Assembly (NCBI GenBank): GCA_004335835.1 | Contig: RWJK01000243.1 | Coordinates: 1-18,402, forward strand | Source: Scenedesmus sp. ARA3 | Taxonomy: Eukaryota; Chlorophyta; Chlorophyceae; Sphaeropleales; Scenedesmaceae | DNA: 18,402 bases | Direction: 5' to 3' | In this document: positions 1 through 11,400 of the stretch, piece after piece | Position numbering within the stretch: position 1 is the first letter of the stretch | Layout of the letters: each line of letters begins with the position of its first letter | Notes under the pieces: model-generated | Seen by the model: the letters and a program-made list of their open reading frames with translations, nothing else | What the model was told of the DNA's origin: nothing | Database searches by the model: none | Program-made: the position numbers and the translations under genes

Positions 1-59
<59 letters not shown>
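1..59 (+). repeat. (CTG)n microsatellite at an intron 3' end
   Basis: About 19 uninterrupted units run from the window edge to TTTCCCCCGCAG, the acceptor of the decayed exon copy at 72. Further CTG tracts in introns lie near 158-180, 1196-1215, 1768-1796, 5999-6036, 7048-7078 and 10023-10038. Confidence 0.95.
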
Positions 60-61
<2 letters not shown>

Positions 62-71
62 TCCCCCGCAG

Positions 72-160
72 GGTTGAAACCGGCTACTGCAGGAGGCGGC
101 CCAGCGTGGCCAGCAAGGCTTCACCACCACAGCTGTCAAAATCACCAACTAACATCCTGC
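72..160 (+). repeat. Decayed exon echo: copy of exon 1 start
   Basis: Follows an intact CCGCAG acceptor and repeats the start of exon 1 (199 onward) at a distance of 127 bp. It reads VETGYCRRRPSVASK and then loses one base (AAGGCTTCACC against AAGGCCTTCGCC), so the rest is out of frame. Its sequence continues as AAAATCACCAACTAACATC, similar to exon 1, before merging into a CTG tract. Confidence 0.75.
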
Positions 161-198
161 TGCTGCTGCTGCTGCTGCTTTTGCTGCTTCCCCTGCAG

Positions 199-2457
199 GG
201 TGGGCACTGGCTACAGCGGTTGGCGGCCAAGTGTCGCCAGCAAGGCCTTCGCCACCACAGCTGTGAAAGTGACAAATGACATCTTGCGCGCCATCCAGCC
301 GCGGGGGCCCGGCGGCTTTGACTTCTTATCAGGTGCGGCTGTGGCAACAAAATGACAAGCAACATCTGCATTGTGTGACTGCTGAAATGGCGTGTGAGCG
401 CTGGCCAGCGAGACATCACTGGGGGTTCCACGAGCATTGGTTGAATGCTAGGCAGAGGCCAGCGCTGCGTTGTACCTGCAGGTGTAATGCTGCGCTGTGT
501 TTACAGCACGTTTGAGCATAACTGAAAGCCGGCTGATTGTGCCGAGTGACTGCTGACAGTGTGCTGCGCCCTGCTGCCTCTGCCCTGCAGTGGGCGGCAA
601 GCCTGTGCTGACTGACGTGAACAGCGGCCGCTTCAACGGCGCCCACAGCCCCAAGCTCTTCGTGGAGCTCTACGCGCCACGGGTGGGTCGATCAGCAGTT
701 TACATTTTCGATTTGCACACGTTTTTAGCGAGCCGCGCATACATCAGTTGTAAACAGCCCGAAGCTCTTCGTGGAGCTCTACGCGCCTCGGGTGGGTGGT
801 GGAACGACAGCAAGATGTGCTAGGCTGTGCCTCAGGTTTTGCATGCTGCATGATCAGAAAGGGTGCCCGATTCTTTGGCCATGCGCTGCCAACACAGCAC
901 ATATGCACGGCGCAGCATCTGCCTGTGCTGCGCTGCAGCGGCTCCCCTGGGCTTTGGTCGCCGGGAAAGCCAGCTGCAGTTGCTGCTCGCTTCGGTTGTA
1001 ACTTGACTACTGACCTGCTGATGGCTGTGCTTTGTTGTTTGCCGCTGGCTGTGCTGCAGCAAGCGTTCTACGTGTGGAAGCAGAAGCCGGGCGAGCGCAT
1101 CACCGTGTGGCAGTTCTGGCAGCGCCTGCAGGAGGCGGGGCTGGCCTTCTGGCCGGGCAGGGACACACGGGGTGAGCGGTCGGCTGCATTGTTATGTTGC
1201 TGCTGCTGCTGCTGCATTGATGCCTGTCTGACCGGTGGGGTTACTGCTCTGTTTACAGTTAGCAACAATATGTTTGAAGAAAATGACCCCAGCACAAACT
1301 CGCGTTCTTGCTACTCCAAGTGATGTACGCTGCATGCTGTGCGCTCAAGCTGACTTTGACGTTGCTTGCTCTGTCCCATGGTTGGTCGTTCTGCGGCTGT
1401 ACACCATGTTTGACGCCCTAGCCGCACACTGCACCACGCCACAGGCGTGGTCCCCATAACCTTCCTGCCGGTGCTCTCTTGCATGTTGCGTGACCCAGTT
1501 TCAGGACAAATCGCCTGCTCTCCCGGTATCGCTGCTGCCTCCTCTTGCCGCAGGTGTGTTCCCCATGATCTTCCTGCCGGGCCTGTCGTGTCAGGTTTGA
1601 GCTTGACGTCAACACAAGACACTTGCCTCACTGCTGTGCTGCCGCAGGCGTGTTCCCCATGATCTTCCTGCCGGGTCTGTCAGGGCAGTTCATTGCCATC
1701 GCCGACAGTGAGGCTGAGGCACAGTCGCTGCGGCCCCTGGTGGAGGCATGCCTCACGGTGAGTGGGCGCTGCTGCTGCTGCTGCTGCTGCTGCTGCGGCT
1801 GCAGTACTGCATTGTTGTTGTCCCATGCAGCAGCATCTGTGTGCAGGCCTGTCGCCAGACAGATTGTTTCATATACGCCAGCACTGCTGCCACACTGCTA
1901 CCGTGCTGCTGCCAAATTGCCAATCCCAACAGGTGCCCAGCCGTGCGCGCCCGCTGGCCGCCAAGTACTCGCTGTTCAAGCGCGCCGACATGCTGCGCAA
2001 GGCGCTGTGGCGGCGCGTGTGGTGCCTCAGCCCGCTCAGCAGCAGGTTCGTCAGCAGCTTCAACGGTGAGTGTACGACAGCGGCACCTGCATTGATGCTG
2101 GCATTTGTGAGTATCTAAAACATGCAGATCCAATGATTAGTTCTGTTGCTGCGCTTCTGCACGCAACTGTTTTGTTGTGTGACTATGCTGTGACGTAAAG
2201 TTGTTCAGACAACCTTCTGACACCCTGACATGGACGGCAGCCAAATGCAAGTGGCAGGTTGCCTGAAGTGCCCTGTTGACGCCTCCGCTGCTGTGCTGCT
2301 GCTGTGCTGCGCCGGTGCTGCAGTGAACCAGCTCACGCCGCTGCATGCCGCGGCGCTGCTGCGGCCGGGTGTTGACGCCATCGTGCTGCCCAGCCGGCCA
2401 GACGTGCGCGAGTTCTACGGCTTTGTGAAAGCCACCACTGGCCTACAGGAGGGCCAG
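199..2457 (+). CDS. Module A exons (1-6): ATP-grasp ligase, C-terminal part, metal motif intact
   Basis: Six exons encode the last part of an ATP-grasp-like unit plus the start of the next one. Exon 1 carries GFDFLSVGGKPVLTDVNSGR across the exon 1/2 junction. This is the usual ATP-grasp acidic strand followed by D-x-N (Asp codon 614-616, Asn codon 620-622), which holds Mg-ATP in the superfamily. Exon 3 has VWQFWQRLQEAGLAFWPG, and exon 4 has GVFPMIFLPGLSGQFIAI, a tail block present in all three modules. Exon 5 is Arg-rich and Trp-rich (KALWRRVWCL). Exon 6 already begins module B (VDAIVLPSRPDVREFYGF). From memory the whole unit resembles ligases with a pre-ATP-grasp domain and a PGM1-type C-terminal domain (pheganomycin peptide ligase). 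This family name is a recollection, not a search result. The ATP-binding lysine half lies left of the window. Confidence 0.62.
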
Positions 2458-5400
2458 GTAGGAAGGTGTTATGATTGCTTGTGTGGCTTTGTGGTTGTGG
2501 GTGTGGGTCATATGGTATAGTGAAGGCACGGCAGGCGTACAGGAGGGGCAGGTGGGGGCCAATTGGAGCTGTGACTGTGGGTGCATGTGCGCTTGTTCCG
2601 AAGACATGGCTGTTGATTATCTCTACTGAAAGACGGTAAATGCCATGCCAGGAACTGTCCTTCAGAGCTGTCTGGTACCGACAAGGGGCATCTGCACTGT
2701 TTGAGTCTTGCACAAACTGACCTGACTGGTGAGGAATTGCTGCCACCGCCCCTGCCCTGGCGCATGCTGCAGGTGGTGTGGACCAGTGGAGTAACCAACT
2801 GCCTGCACACAGACATGGATGCTGATGTAGTCGACCGCCTAAGGGCGCTCATCCGCGCGCAGCACTCGACCTGCTCAGAGAATGCGGCAGCTGCAGCGGC
2901 AGCTGTGTCTGCAGCGCGAGTGGCAGACGGAGATGGTGCACAGCAGGACAAGCGGGAGGCGGGCGCCCCTGCAGTAAACGGTGCAAGTGATAAGAACAAG
3001 AACAACAGCAGCAGCAGCAGCAGTCAAGAAAAGCAAGCAGCTGCAGCAGCAGCAGCAGCAGCAGCAGCAGGTTCAGATAGCACAGCAATCCCTTGCAGCA
3101 GGAGCACTAGCTGGCTGTCACCATCAGTGCATGTGGCAGCAACTGAGGTGGCAGCAGCAGCAGCAGCAGCAGTAGCAGGTTCATCAAGCAGCAACAGCAG
3201 CGAGAAGGGAAGCAGCAAGGGCAGCAGCAGCAGTGGCTGGACCATCATCCCTGACACGCCGTCCAGCTCCTTTCTGAAATGGGCTGGGCCTTTGGTGGAG
3301 GAGGGAGTGAGGCTGTTTGCCGACCTGCCTGCCTGGATGTCCCAGTGAGTGGCGCAGTGCCTTTCCAGGTCCAGCAGACAGCATAGCGCTGTAAGCTGCA
3401 TGTGCACTTGCGCACAATGTGCCTTTGTTGTTTGAAGTGGTTCAACTATGTTTCCAGTATGCCTCGCAGCCCCTTGCAGCTGAGCACCAAGTCCAATTTA
3501 GAGGTGCACTGAGTCCATTTTGAAAGTGCACTGAGTCCAGTGCAACAGTACATTGAATCCAGTGTAAAAGAGCACTGATATCAATGTACATGTGCACCTA
3601 CACCGCTCATCACCCCCTCCCCTGCAGGTATGGCCACAAGGGCATCATGCACCAGCACGTAAGGCGTGTGGCAGCAGCAGTACCAGAACCAGCAGCAGCA
3701 GAACCACCAGCAGCAGCAGCTGACGGCAGCCTGACACCAGCCGCCAGCGTGACAGCCGAATGTCAGGATGCTTCTGCTGCTGCTGCTGCAGCTGGCTCGT
3801 CTCCTCTGAGCAGCAGGCGCAACTCCTTCCAGTATGTCCCAGCTGCTGCAGGCTCAGATGCTGCTGACCTGCAGGGCAGCACTGCAGCAGCAGCAGCAGG
3901 TGCTGCTGCTGCTGCTCCTGCTGCAGGCGCTGCTGACGCTGCGGCGGCTGCAGCTGCTGCTGCTGCTGGCAGCCAAGGCAGCAATCGGCTGCAGCTGGAT
4001 AGCATGCTAGATGACTTCAAGGACCTGGTGTATGTGCCGCGTGGATACATCTGCAGCACCACACAGGTCGGTACTGCGGCTGTGTTATATATAGACTATG
4101 CTAAAGGCTGGCTTGGGAATGTTCCTGCTCAGCAGCCAGATGCAGCTGTTGTGGACTGCAGCTCAGCAGGTCCATTGCACCTGTGTCTCCTAGCTCTGCT
4201 GCACATTCATCATGGCTTTGCCGCCTGGCTTCTGGCTGCTGTTGCTGCTTGCAGGACCTGCAGCAGGCGTACGAGCTGCTGGGCTGCAGCCGGCATGTTA
4301 CCGAAACATGCATGCTGTTTTGCAAATGTATCTGCTGGTTTGTCTATACGTCGTTGGCTTCTTGGCTCCTGCTGTTTGCAGGACCTGCAGCAGGCGTATG
4401 AGCTGCTGGGCTTGTGCCTGAGGCAGGTTTGAATCCTAAGAAGTATTGTGTTGCATTGTATATTGATATTTTTTATATGCAGGACCTGCAACAGGCATAT
4501 GAGCTGCTGGCTGCAGTGAGTGTGGCTTACGCTTCACCTCATGCTGGCGGTTGTCTTGGTTGCTGTTGCTGCTTGCAGGACCTGCAGCAGGCGTATGAGC
4601 TGCTGGGCTGCAGCTGTGTGACGCTGAAGCCCACCAGGGGAGGCGCCTCGCCTGGGGAGGGCACACTCAAGTGAGAGGCACAGTGCAGGATGGTGGCTAG
4701 ATAGCTACAGGACACCCTAGCATAAGTCAAGCAGAGATTGTGCGCGGCTGTGTGCTCAATGCTCAACCCTCAGCAAGACGTGTGGGGGCAGCATGCATGG
4801 CTGCAAAACACTTGTGGTTTCCTTTGGAACAGCGCCAGGATACACCCGCTCAACATGTATTGAACGCGGAAAGCAGCTTGTGGGAGCTGTTGGCTTATAT
4901 AATGCCTTTTACAGAGTGCACAGCTATACTACAGTATAGTGTACATTGCATCTAAGCGTGCTCATATGTATGTCTTGTGCACATGATGTTGTTGTGCTGC
5001 ATGTGCAGGTGCAGCAGCAAGCAGGAGCTTGCTTACTACGACTTCCCCCTGGGTGAGAGCAGTACAGTTGACTGGCAGCATCAGCTGAATGAACGGCTGG
5101 TTTCACGATCGGCAGCATGACCTGTTTGTCAGCAGCAGCACGAGCAGCAGCACCTGTTCCGCTGACTTCTTGTACCAACAGCTCACCACTTGTACTGGAA
5201 GAAGGCCTACCAGCGGCCAATGCCGCTGCCACTGCCGCAGAGTAACACAGTGCAGTGAATACAGGCAATAAAGATTTACATGTTGATGGTTTGCAGGTGA
5301 TGTGGTGCTGGAGGAGGACCTGGAGCTTGACTGTGCGCCTGACGGGCTGCTGCTGCTGCCGCGGCTGCCGTACCTCGGCGGCGAGCGGCTGGGCACCGTC

Positions 5401-8400
5401 ATTGACATGCTGCTGGTGGGGGACCAAATTGGCGGCTACCGCCCAAGCTGCCTGCCTGCTGAGGTACGTGGCCTGCTGATTTTTATGTTTGTGTGTTGCT
5501 GTTTCAGTCTGTTGGCTGTTCTGCCATTGACATGGTGGTGGGAGACCAGATTGGACGCTACCGCCCAAGCTGCCTGCCAGCAAAGGTACAAAAGCATTGG
5601 TGGTTTTGCTATGCGCCTTGTCATTCTGTTGGGTGCTCTGTCATAGACATGCTGCTGGTGGGAGACCAGATCGGCGGCTACCGCCCAAGCTGCCTGCCAG
5701 CAGAGGTACGGGGTGTGGCGAATTTGCTGTACATGTGTTGCTTGTTCAGTATCTTTGCTGCTCTGTCATTGACATGCTGCTGGTAAGGGACCAGATCGGA
5801 GGCTACCGCCCCAGCTGCCTGCCCGCAGAGGTGCGCGGCTCGCTAGAGGCAATGTACCTGGGCTTCAACAGGTTGAACGGAGAAACTTTGCCATCTTATA
5901 TTGTGTTGGCTTCACACATAGGTGTGTGGTTTGCTGTTGCCAGAGTTCAAACTTCAAACCCAGTTTCGTACATCTTGGACCGCCATCAGTTCCTTGACCT
6001 GCTGCTGCTGCTGGTGCCGCTGCTGCTGGTGCTGCTGCCGCCGCTTCAGGTCCAGGGCCAGCTGGCTGAGGTGGCTGCGGCCTTCCTGACCAAGGTGCAG
6101 CCCAAAGGGGCAGGCGCGCTCAGCTTCGGGCTGTCAAAGGGCAAGCTGGTGCTGCTGGGGGCACAGATGGGTGAGGAAGTGCAGACAGCGCATGTTATCT
6201 CTCCCTCTCTCTCCAAGTTGTGTGCAAATCAGCTGCGCCTTGCTTGATGCCACAACACAATCGGTCCTGGTTGTGAGCGTCACTACAGGACGAGTACGCA
6301 TACTATGTACGCTGCTGTTGCACGTTGCGCTGCATTGCAAGCACATCAAAGCATTCTTCACATCAGGTGCAGGCACGTCTGTGGCAGAGCACTTCATCGA
6401 GATGTTCATGGTGCACTGTACCGGCCATGAGTAACAATGCATTTTCTGATATGCAACCTTGCAGGCACATTTGTGGCGGAGCACTTCATCAAGATGTTCA
6501 TGGAGCGCTGGGCGGAGGAGTGCACTTACTTCTGCTGGCAGCACGTGCCGCCACGCGGCCTGGACGTGTGGCAGTTCTGGGCGCGCCTCATGCAGGCAGG
6601 CGCTGCCTTCCAGCCGGGCACGTCAAGCAGCGGTGCGTGCAGCATTCAATCGTATCTTCAGAAGCGTTGTGTTGATATGTGAAGGTGTATGCAAAGGGCA
6701 GTGGCTGTTATTACAATGTGTTGGTCTTCTTTTGTGGGTGAGATGATACGGACAGTCGCGAGCCAGCAGTGTGAGCTTGTCTGTAGGCCTGGACGTGTGG
6801 CAGTTCTGGGCGCGCCTCATGCAGGCCGGCGCTGCCTTCCAGCCAGGCACATCAGGCAGCGGTGCATGCAGAAACACAACGCATCATGGGAGATGTGCAG
6901 ATAATCAAGATATGGGTTTTCCTTGTGTTGTACCGTTGTAACTGCGCGTGTTAATGCAGTGGGTGCTGCAGCAATGCATCCGTGTGAGTCAGTTGGGAGC
7001 TGCTCACAAACGCAGTGTATGATCCTCACTTGGCTGATGCACCCGGTGCTGCTGCTGCTGCTGCTGCTCTTGCTGCTGTGTTGCACCTGCAGGCGTGTAC
7101 CCCCTCATCTACCTGCCAGGCGTGATGGCCACCTTCATAGCCATCAGCCCCGAGGAGGCAGACCTGAGCAGCCTCAAAGACACTGCCAACACATTTCTGT
7201 ATAGGGTCTACCTTACTGCTGCTGCTGCTGCCGTGCTCCTGCAGGTGTGTACCCGCTCATCTACCTGCTGCCGTGCTCCTGCAGGCGTGTACCCCCTCAT
7301 CTACCTGCTGCCGTGCTCCTGCAGGTGTGTACCCGCTCATCTACCTGCCAGGCGTCATGGGCACTTTTATTGCCATCAGCCCTGAGGAATCAGACCTGAA
7401 CCGCCTCAAAGACGCGGCCAATGCAGCACTGACAGCAGCAGCGCCATCAAATGCAAGCCCAAAGCTGCTGCTGCAGACCACCGGCTGGTTGGATGCTGAG
7501 CGGCGTGTGTTTGTGACTGGCGGCGGCAGGGAGCAGCGGCAGCAGGCGCTGCAGTATGTGCTGCCTGTGCGCAGCCTGGCGCTGCTCAGAAAGTGGGTGG
7601 CGTGATGTGTGCTTGGGTACTGACCGCAAGAGAAGACGTGGCAGAGTGTGATATGATGTCTGCACTGTGCCGGTCCGTGCTGTTTGTTGTCCTGCGCTGG
7701 CGCCTGTTTCTAGCCCTTGCGCAGCAAAAAGGCATCGGTATGCGAGTGCTTGCCCTTCTGCATGAAAACAGAAAGTCGTCAACAACAGGAGCAGCTACCT
7801 GATAACCCGTCAAGAGGACGTACGGCATACCGCTGAGTCAAGAGCTCATGCCTCTGGTGCTGCTGCTGCTGCATTGCAGGTCGCTGGATGTGGCAGTAGT
7901 GCCAGGCGGCCATGAGCCCACTCAGGAGTTTGTGGACTGGGCTGTGCAGCAGCTGGGCCTTGCTGCCGGCCAGGTGCTGTTCACTCCGGGCAGCTCAAGC
8001 ATACTGGATGATGACATCAGCAGCGGTGAGCTACACATGATATGATCGTCCTGTGCCTTGGCAGCAAGCAGATTCAAGACATTGTTTAAATGCCGCAACA
8101 CCAAAGTGCAGCCCCCTTGCAATGGCGTTGGTTCTGCCTAGTAAAGTGCAAGGGTGGGCTACAGCTGCAGTTTAAACTTGTGATTGCTGTCGGCTGCTGC
8201 AGGTGATGCTGTTGTGGTTTCACGGCTGAAGGAGTTGGTGGTGACGAGTGGCAGCAGCTGGGCCTTCGTGCCACTGAAAGCCAGCCCCGGCTTTGAGGCA
8301 TGGGCAGGTGAGAGGCGCCGGTTGCTGACAAACACAGCTGCCGCAAGAAACGATGCTTTGCAATGCATTGCAGTTAATGTGCAGCGCCCTTGCTGCCGCC

Positions 8401-11400
8401 TCAAACTGACAATCATTTCAACACCAAGTTGAACACACCACATCTGCAAGTGCTGTTTCAGATGTAAACTGGCTGCGGCTGTGTCCGGATTCATGCAAGC
8501 AGCACAGCTCATGTCTCATTTATGCTCTTGCAGGGCCCTTTAACGAGCTGGGCGTGCGCATGGTTGGTGGGCCTCCAGGCTGCCGCTTCAGCAGCAAAGC
8601 CATCCTGCACAGGCACGCAGCGACGCCAGACGTGCCATCCGTCATTGAGCAGATAGACCCAGACATCCAGGTGAGGCTGGCTGGCAAAGTGATAGATAGA
8701 TTCAGAAAACCGGGATCGCTGGAAAAAAGACAGATATTACCAGACATCCAGGTGAGGCCTAGTGCTGGGACAGGGTCAACAGCAAATTATGAACTTTCCA
8801 GACTGTGTCTTGCCGGCGACAGCAGCAGCAGTGGCAGCAGCAGGTGTTGACTTGTGCACTTGCCTGAGCTGCTCAGTACGATGGGAGAAAGAGAGATGGC
8901 ACTTGTCCTCATCGTAATCGCTGCTGATGCTGCAGGTGCCGCGTGGCTACATCTGCAGCAGCGTAGCTGACCTGCTTGCAGCCTACCAGCTGCTCGCATT
9001 ACACCACACCAGCAGCTCCGCCAGCAGCAGCAGCCAGCAGCAGGGCACCCACCCCATCTCCAGCCAACCCCAGCAGCAGCAGCAGCAGCAGCAGCAGAAT
9101 GTGGCTGTGCTGCTGAAGCCTCTGTGTGCAGGAGGAGAGGGTGAGGGGCTGCTGGTGGTTAGTGACGAGGACCAGCTGAGGCTGTACGACTTCCATGACG
9201 CTGAAGCAGTCGTGCTGCAGGAGCTGCTGCCACTGGACAGGTGAGCACCTGGATTGGGCTTTGAAATTTGTTGTTCTTCATTGATTTGGCTGATTGGTTT
9301 ATTTTGAGCAGCAGTGCGGCATGCTGGGTGCTATTCGCTCAATGTAGCAGCAGTGCCGCATGCAGTGCATGCCCTTTTGTGTGCAATTGCTATGGGTGAA
9401 TGTAGGCTGTGGCATCTGTCATGAGAGGGGGCACATACATGTGTTGCTGCTGTGCATGTGTTGCTGCTGTTCTGCTGCGACTGCAGGGCTCCTGATGGCA
9501 TGGTGCTGTCGCTGGCTGTGCCTTTTGCCAGCGGCAGCCTGCTGGACGACTGCGTGATGGATGAGGTGGGGCAACTGCGGTGTGAATTCAGTGCAACTTC
9601 AGTGTAACTACAGTGTAACGTTGGTGTAATGTTTGGTTTAGCTTCAGTGTAGCCATGGCTTTTGCCAGCGGCAGCTGCTGGATGACTGCGTGATGGACGA
9701 GGTGGGGCTGTGCTGATGTTCTGCTGGACAGCTGTCCTTAGGATATATGTGTTGCGTGGCAAGCACTGCCATGCTGCATGCTGTACCTGTGCTGATTGTT
9801 CTGGCGATTGTTCATACTCCATGTACTTGTTTAGTTGCGGGGATTGCAAGCGATCTGCAGCACGGTTCAGGGGCTGGTGTTGTATGTTGCTTGGTGTACA
9901 CTTGAGCTCCAGTGGCATAGCAGTGCCAAGCACATCTGCCTGGTGCATCGCCTAAAATCCCCTGCTGGCACCATGAAACACTGCTAGGTCCAGCAGACAG
10001 CACCATCTCAGCACATCAAGTGCCTGCTGCTGCTGCTGCCGCCGCCGCAGATCATTGTGGACACGAAGCATCTGGGCTTCAGGCCTAGTGAGGCCCCCAG
10101 GCGCTTCAAGCAGAAGGCGCTCGGCATCGCACAGGTGGGCCGCTTTGGTCTTCAACTTGCAGGATGCATGTATTTTTGCACTACGGCCTCCCTTTTGCTA
10201 TTGTTTTTCTTGTTCATGACAGCTGGCCTTCAACTTAATGATGATTTTGGTCGCCACACTTCACCAACGTGCTGGTTCCAAACTTTCGTCAAATTTTGGT
10301 CAACCCTGGTCAACCCTGGGTAAAACTACTGTACTGTGTCACACCCTTGCAGGAGCTGCTACACCACATGGAGTCCGTTGTGATGGGTGTCTTCTACTTT
10401 GTGTCTGTTGAAGGCGAGCCGCAGCTGATGAGCTTCAGCAGCAGCAATGCCAGCGATCTGCACATGCTGCGGCTGTTTGTGCAGCAGCACGCGCCACCCC
10501 GCAGCTGCTTCTACAGCTGGCGCTTCAAGCCACCGCCCGGTGTGGGCGTGCAGCGCTTCTGGGACCACCTCAAGGCCAAGGGTGAGTGGAAACAGTAGCC
10601 ACCGTGGATGGCTTTAAAGTTGTGGGTTGATTGTGGGTTAAGCAGATGTACTGACGGCTGTTTGGTTGCAGCACTGTGCAAACCTCGTGCGTGCCGAAGA
10701 ACAGGTGTTATGAGGGGCTACGGCCACTTGGTTTGCCAATGAAGTTGGTGACGCTGGAAGCGTTGCATGCACAGTTAGCACTTGCTTTAAGGTTAAGCCA
10801 GTGGCCCATCTAGCCTATGCTAGCTGTGTTCTGCGGGGCCCAAAGCTCTGCCCTTGATCCAAGTACACCTGCTCCTGCCACTGCCCGCGCTGCTGGTGTT
10901 TCCTGAAACCTCAGGCCTTGCCTTTGAGCCTGGCAGTGGCAAAGCCAAAGGCGTGTTCCCGCTGTACTACCTGAGGGGCCTTGAGGCGCAGCTGGTGGCT
11001 GTGGGCGGCTCAGCGCTGGACTGCTGCCTGCTGCAGGATAAGGTGGGTCCCCATCTCACACTCTATTCATGAAATATATGTAATAGTGGCCGTAGCAGCC
11101 GCAAATCAACTTGCTTTTACAAGTTGCAGGACAAGGTGGGCCAAATAGTTTTGTTTTTTTGTCAACGTGCCCTGCAAACGTAACTAATGCACGGCTGCTT
11201 GTTGTTCTTGTGCATGGCATTGCCCCCCAGTGGACCAGCTTGCTGCCATTTCGCCTGCAGTCAAAGCAATGCAGCAGTTCTCATCGTTCAACTAAATCGT
11301 TGATATATGCCGTATCTGCTGGATGCAGGCACGCCGCACCATCGACCGTGCATTCAGGCGGCAGGTGTCCAAGGTAGCAGCAGGAGGCCCCGCAGGGTCT

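Noticed and set aside
796..1323. Long open + strand frame across intron 2, exon 3 and intron 3
   Set aside because: Only 1060-1171 aligns to the other modules. The rest lacks any recognisable pattern and is interrupted by good splice signals.
1753..2133. Minus-strand open frames rich in Ser, Gln or Leu runs
   Set aside because: They are reverse readings of CTG/CAG tracts and of real + strand exons. No domain pattern or plausible splice structure is visible.
5831..5872. Extension VRGSLEAMYLGFN after the last PAE copy as coding
   Set aside because: Module A and B align without gaps if PAE is followed directly by VQGQLAEV (exon 12 at 6050). The extension is read-through into an intron after a GTGCGC donor.
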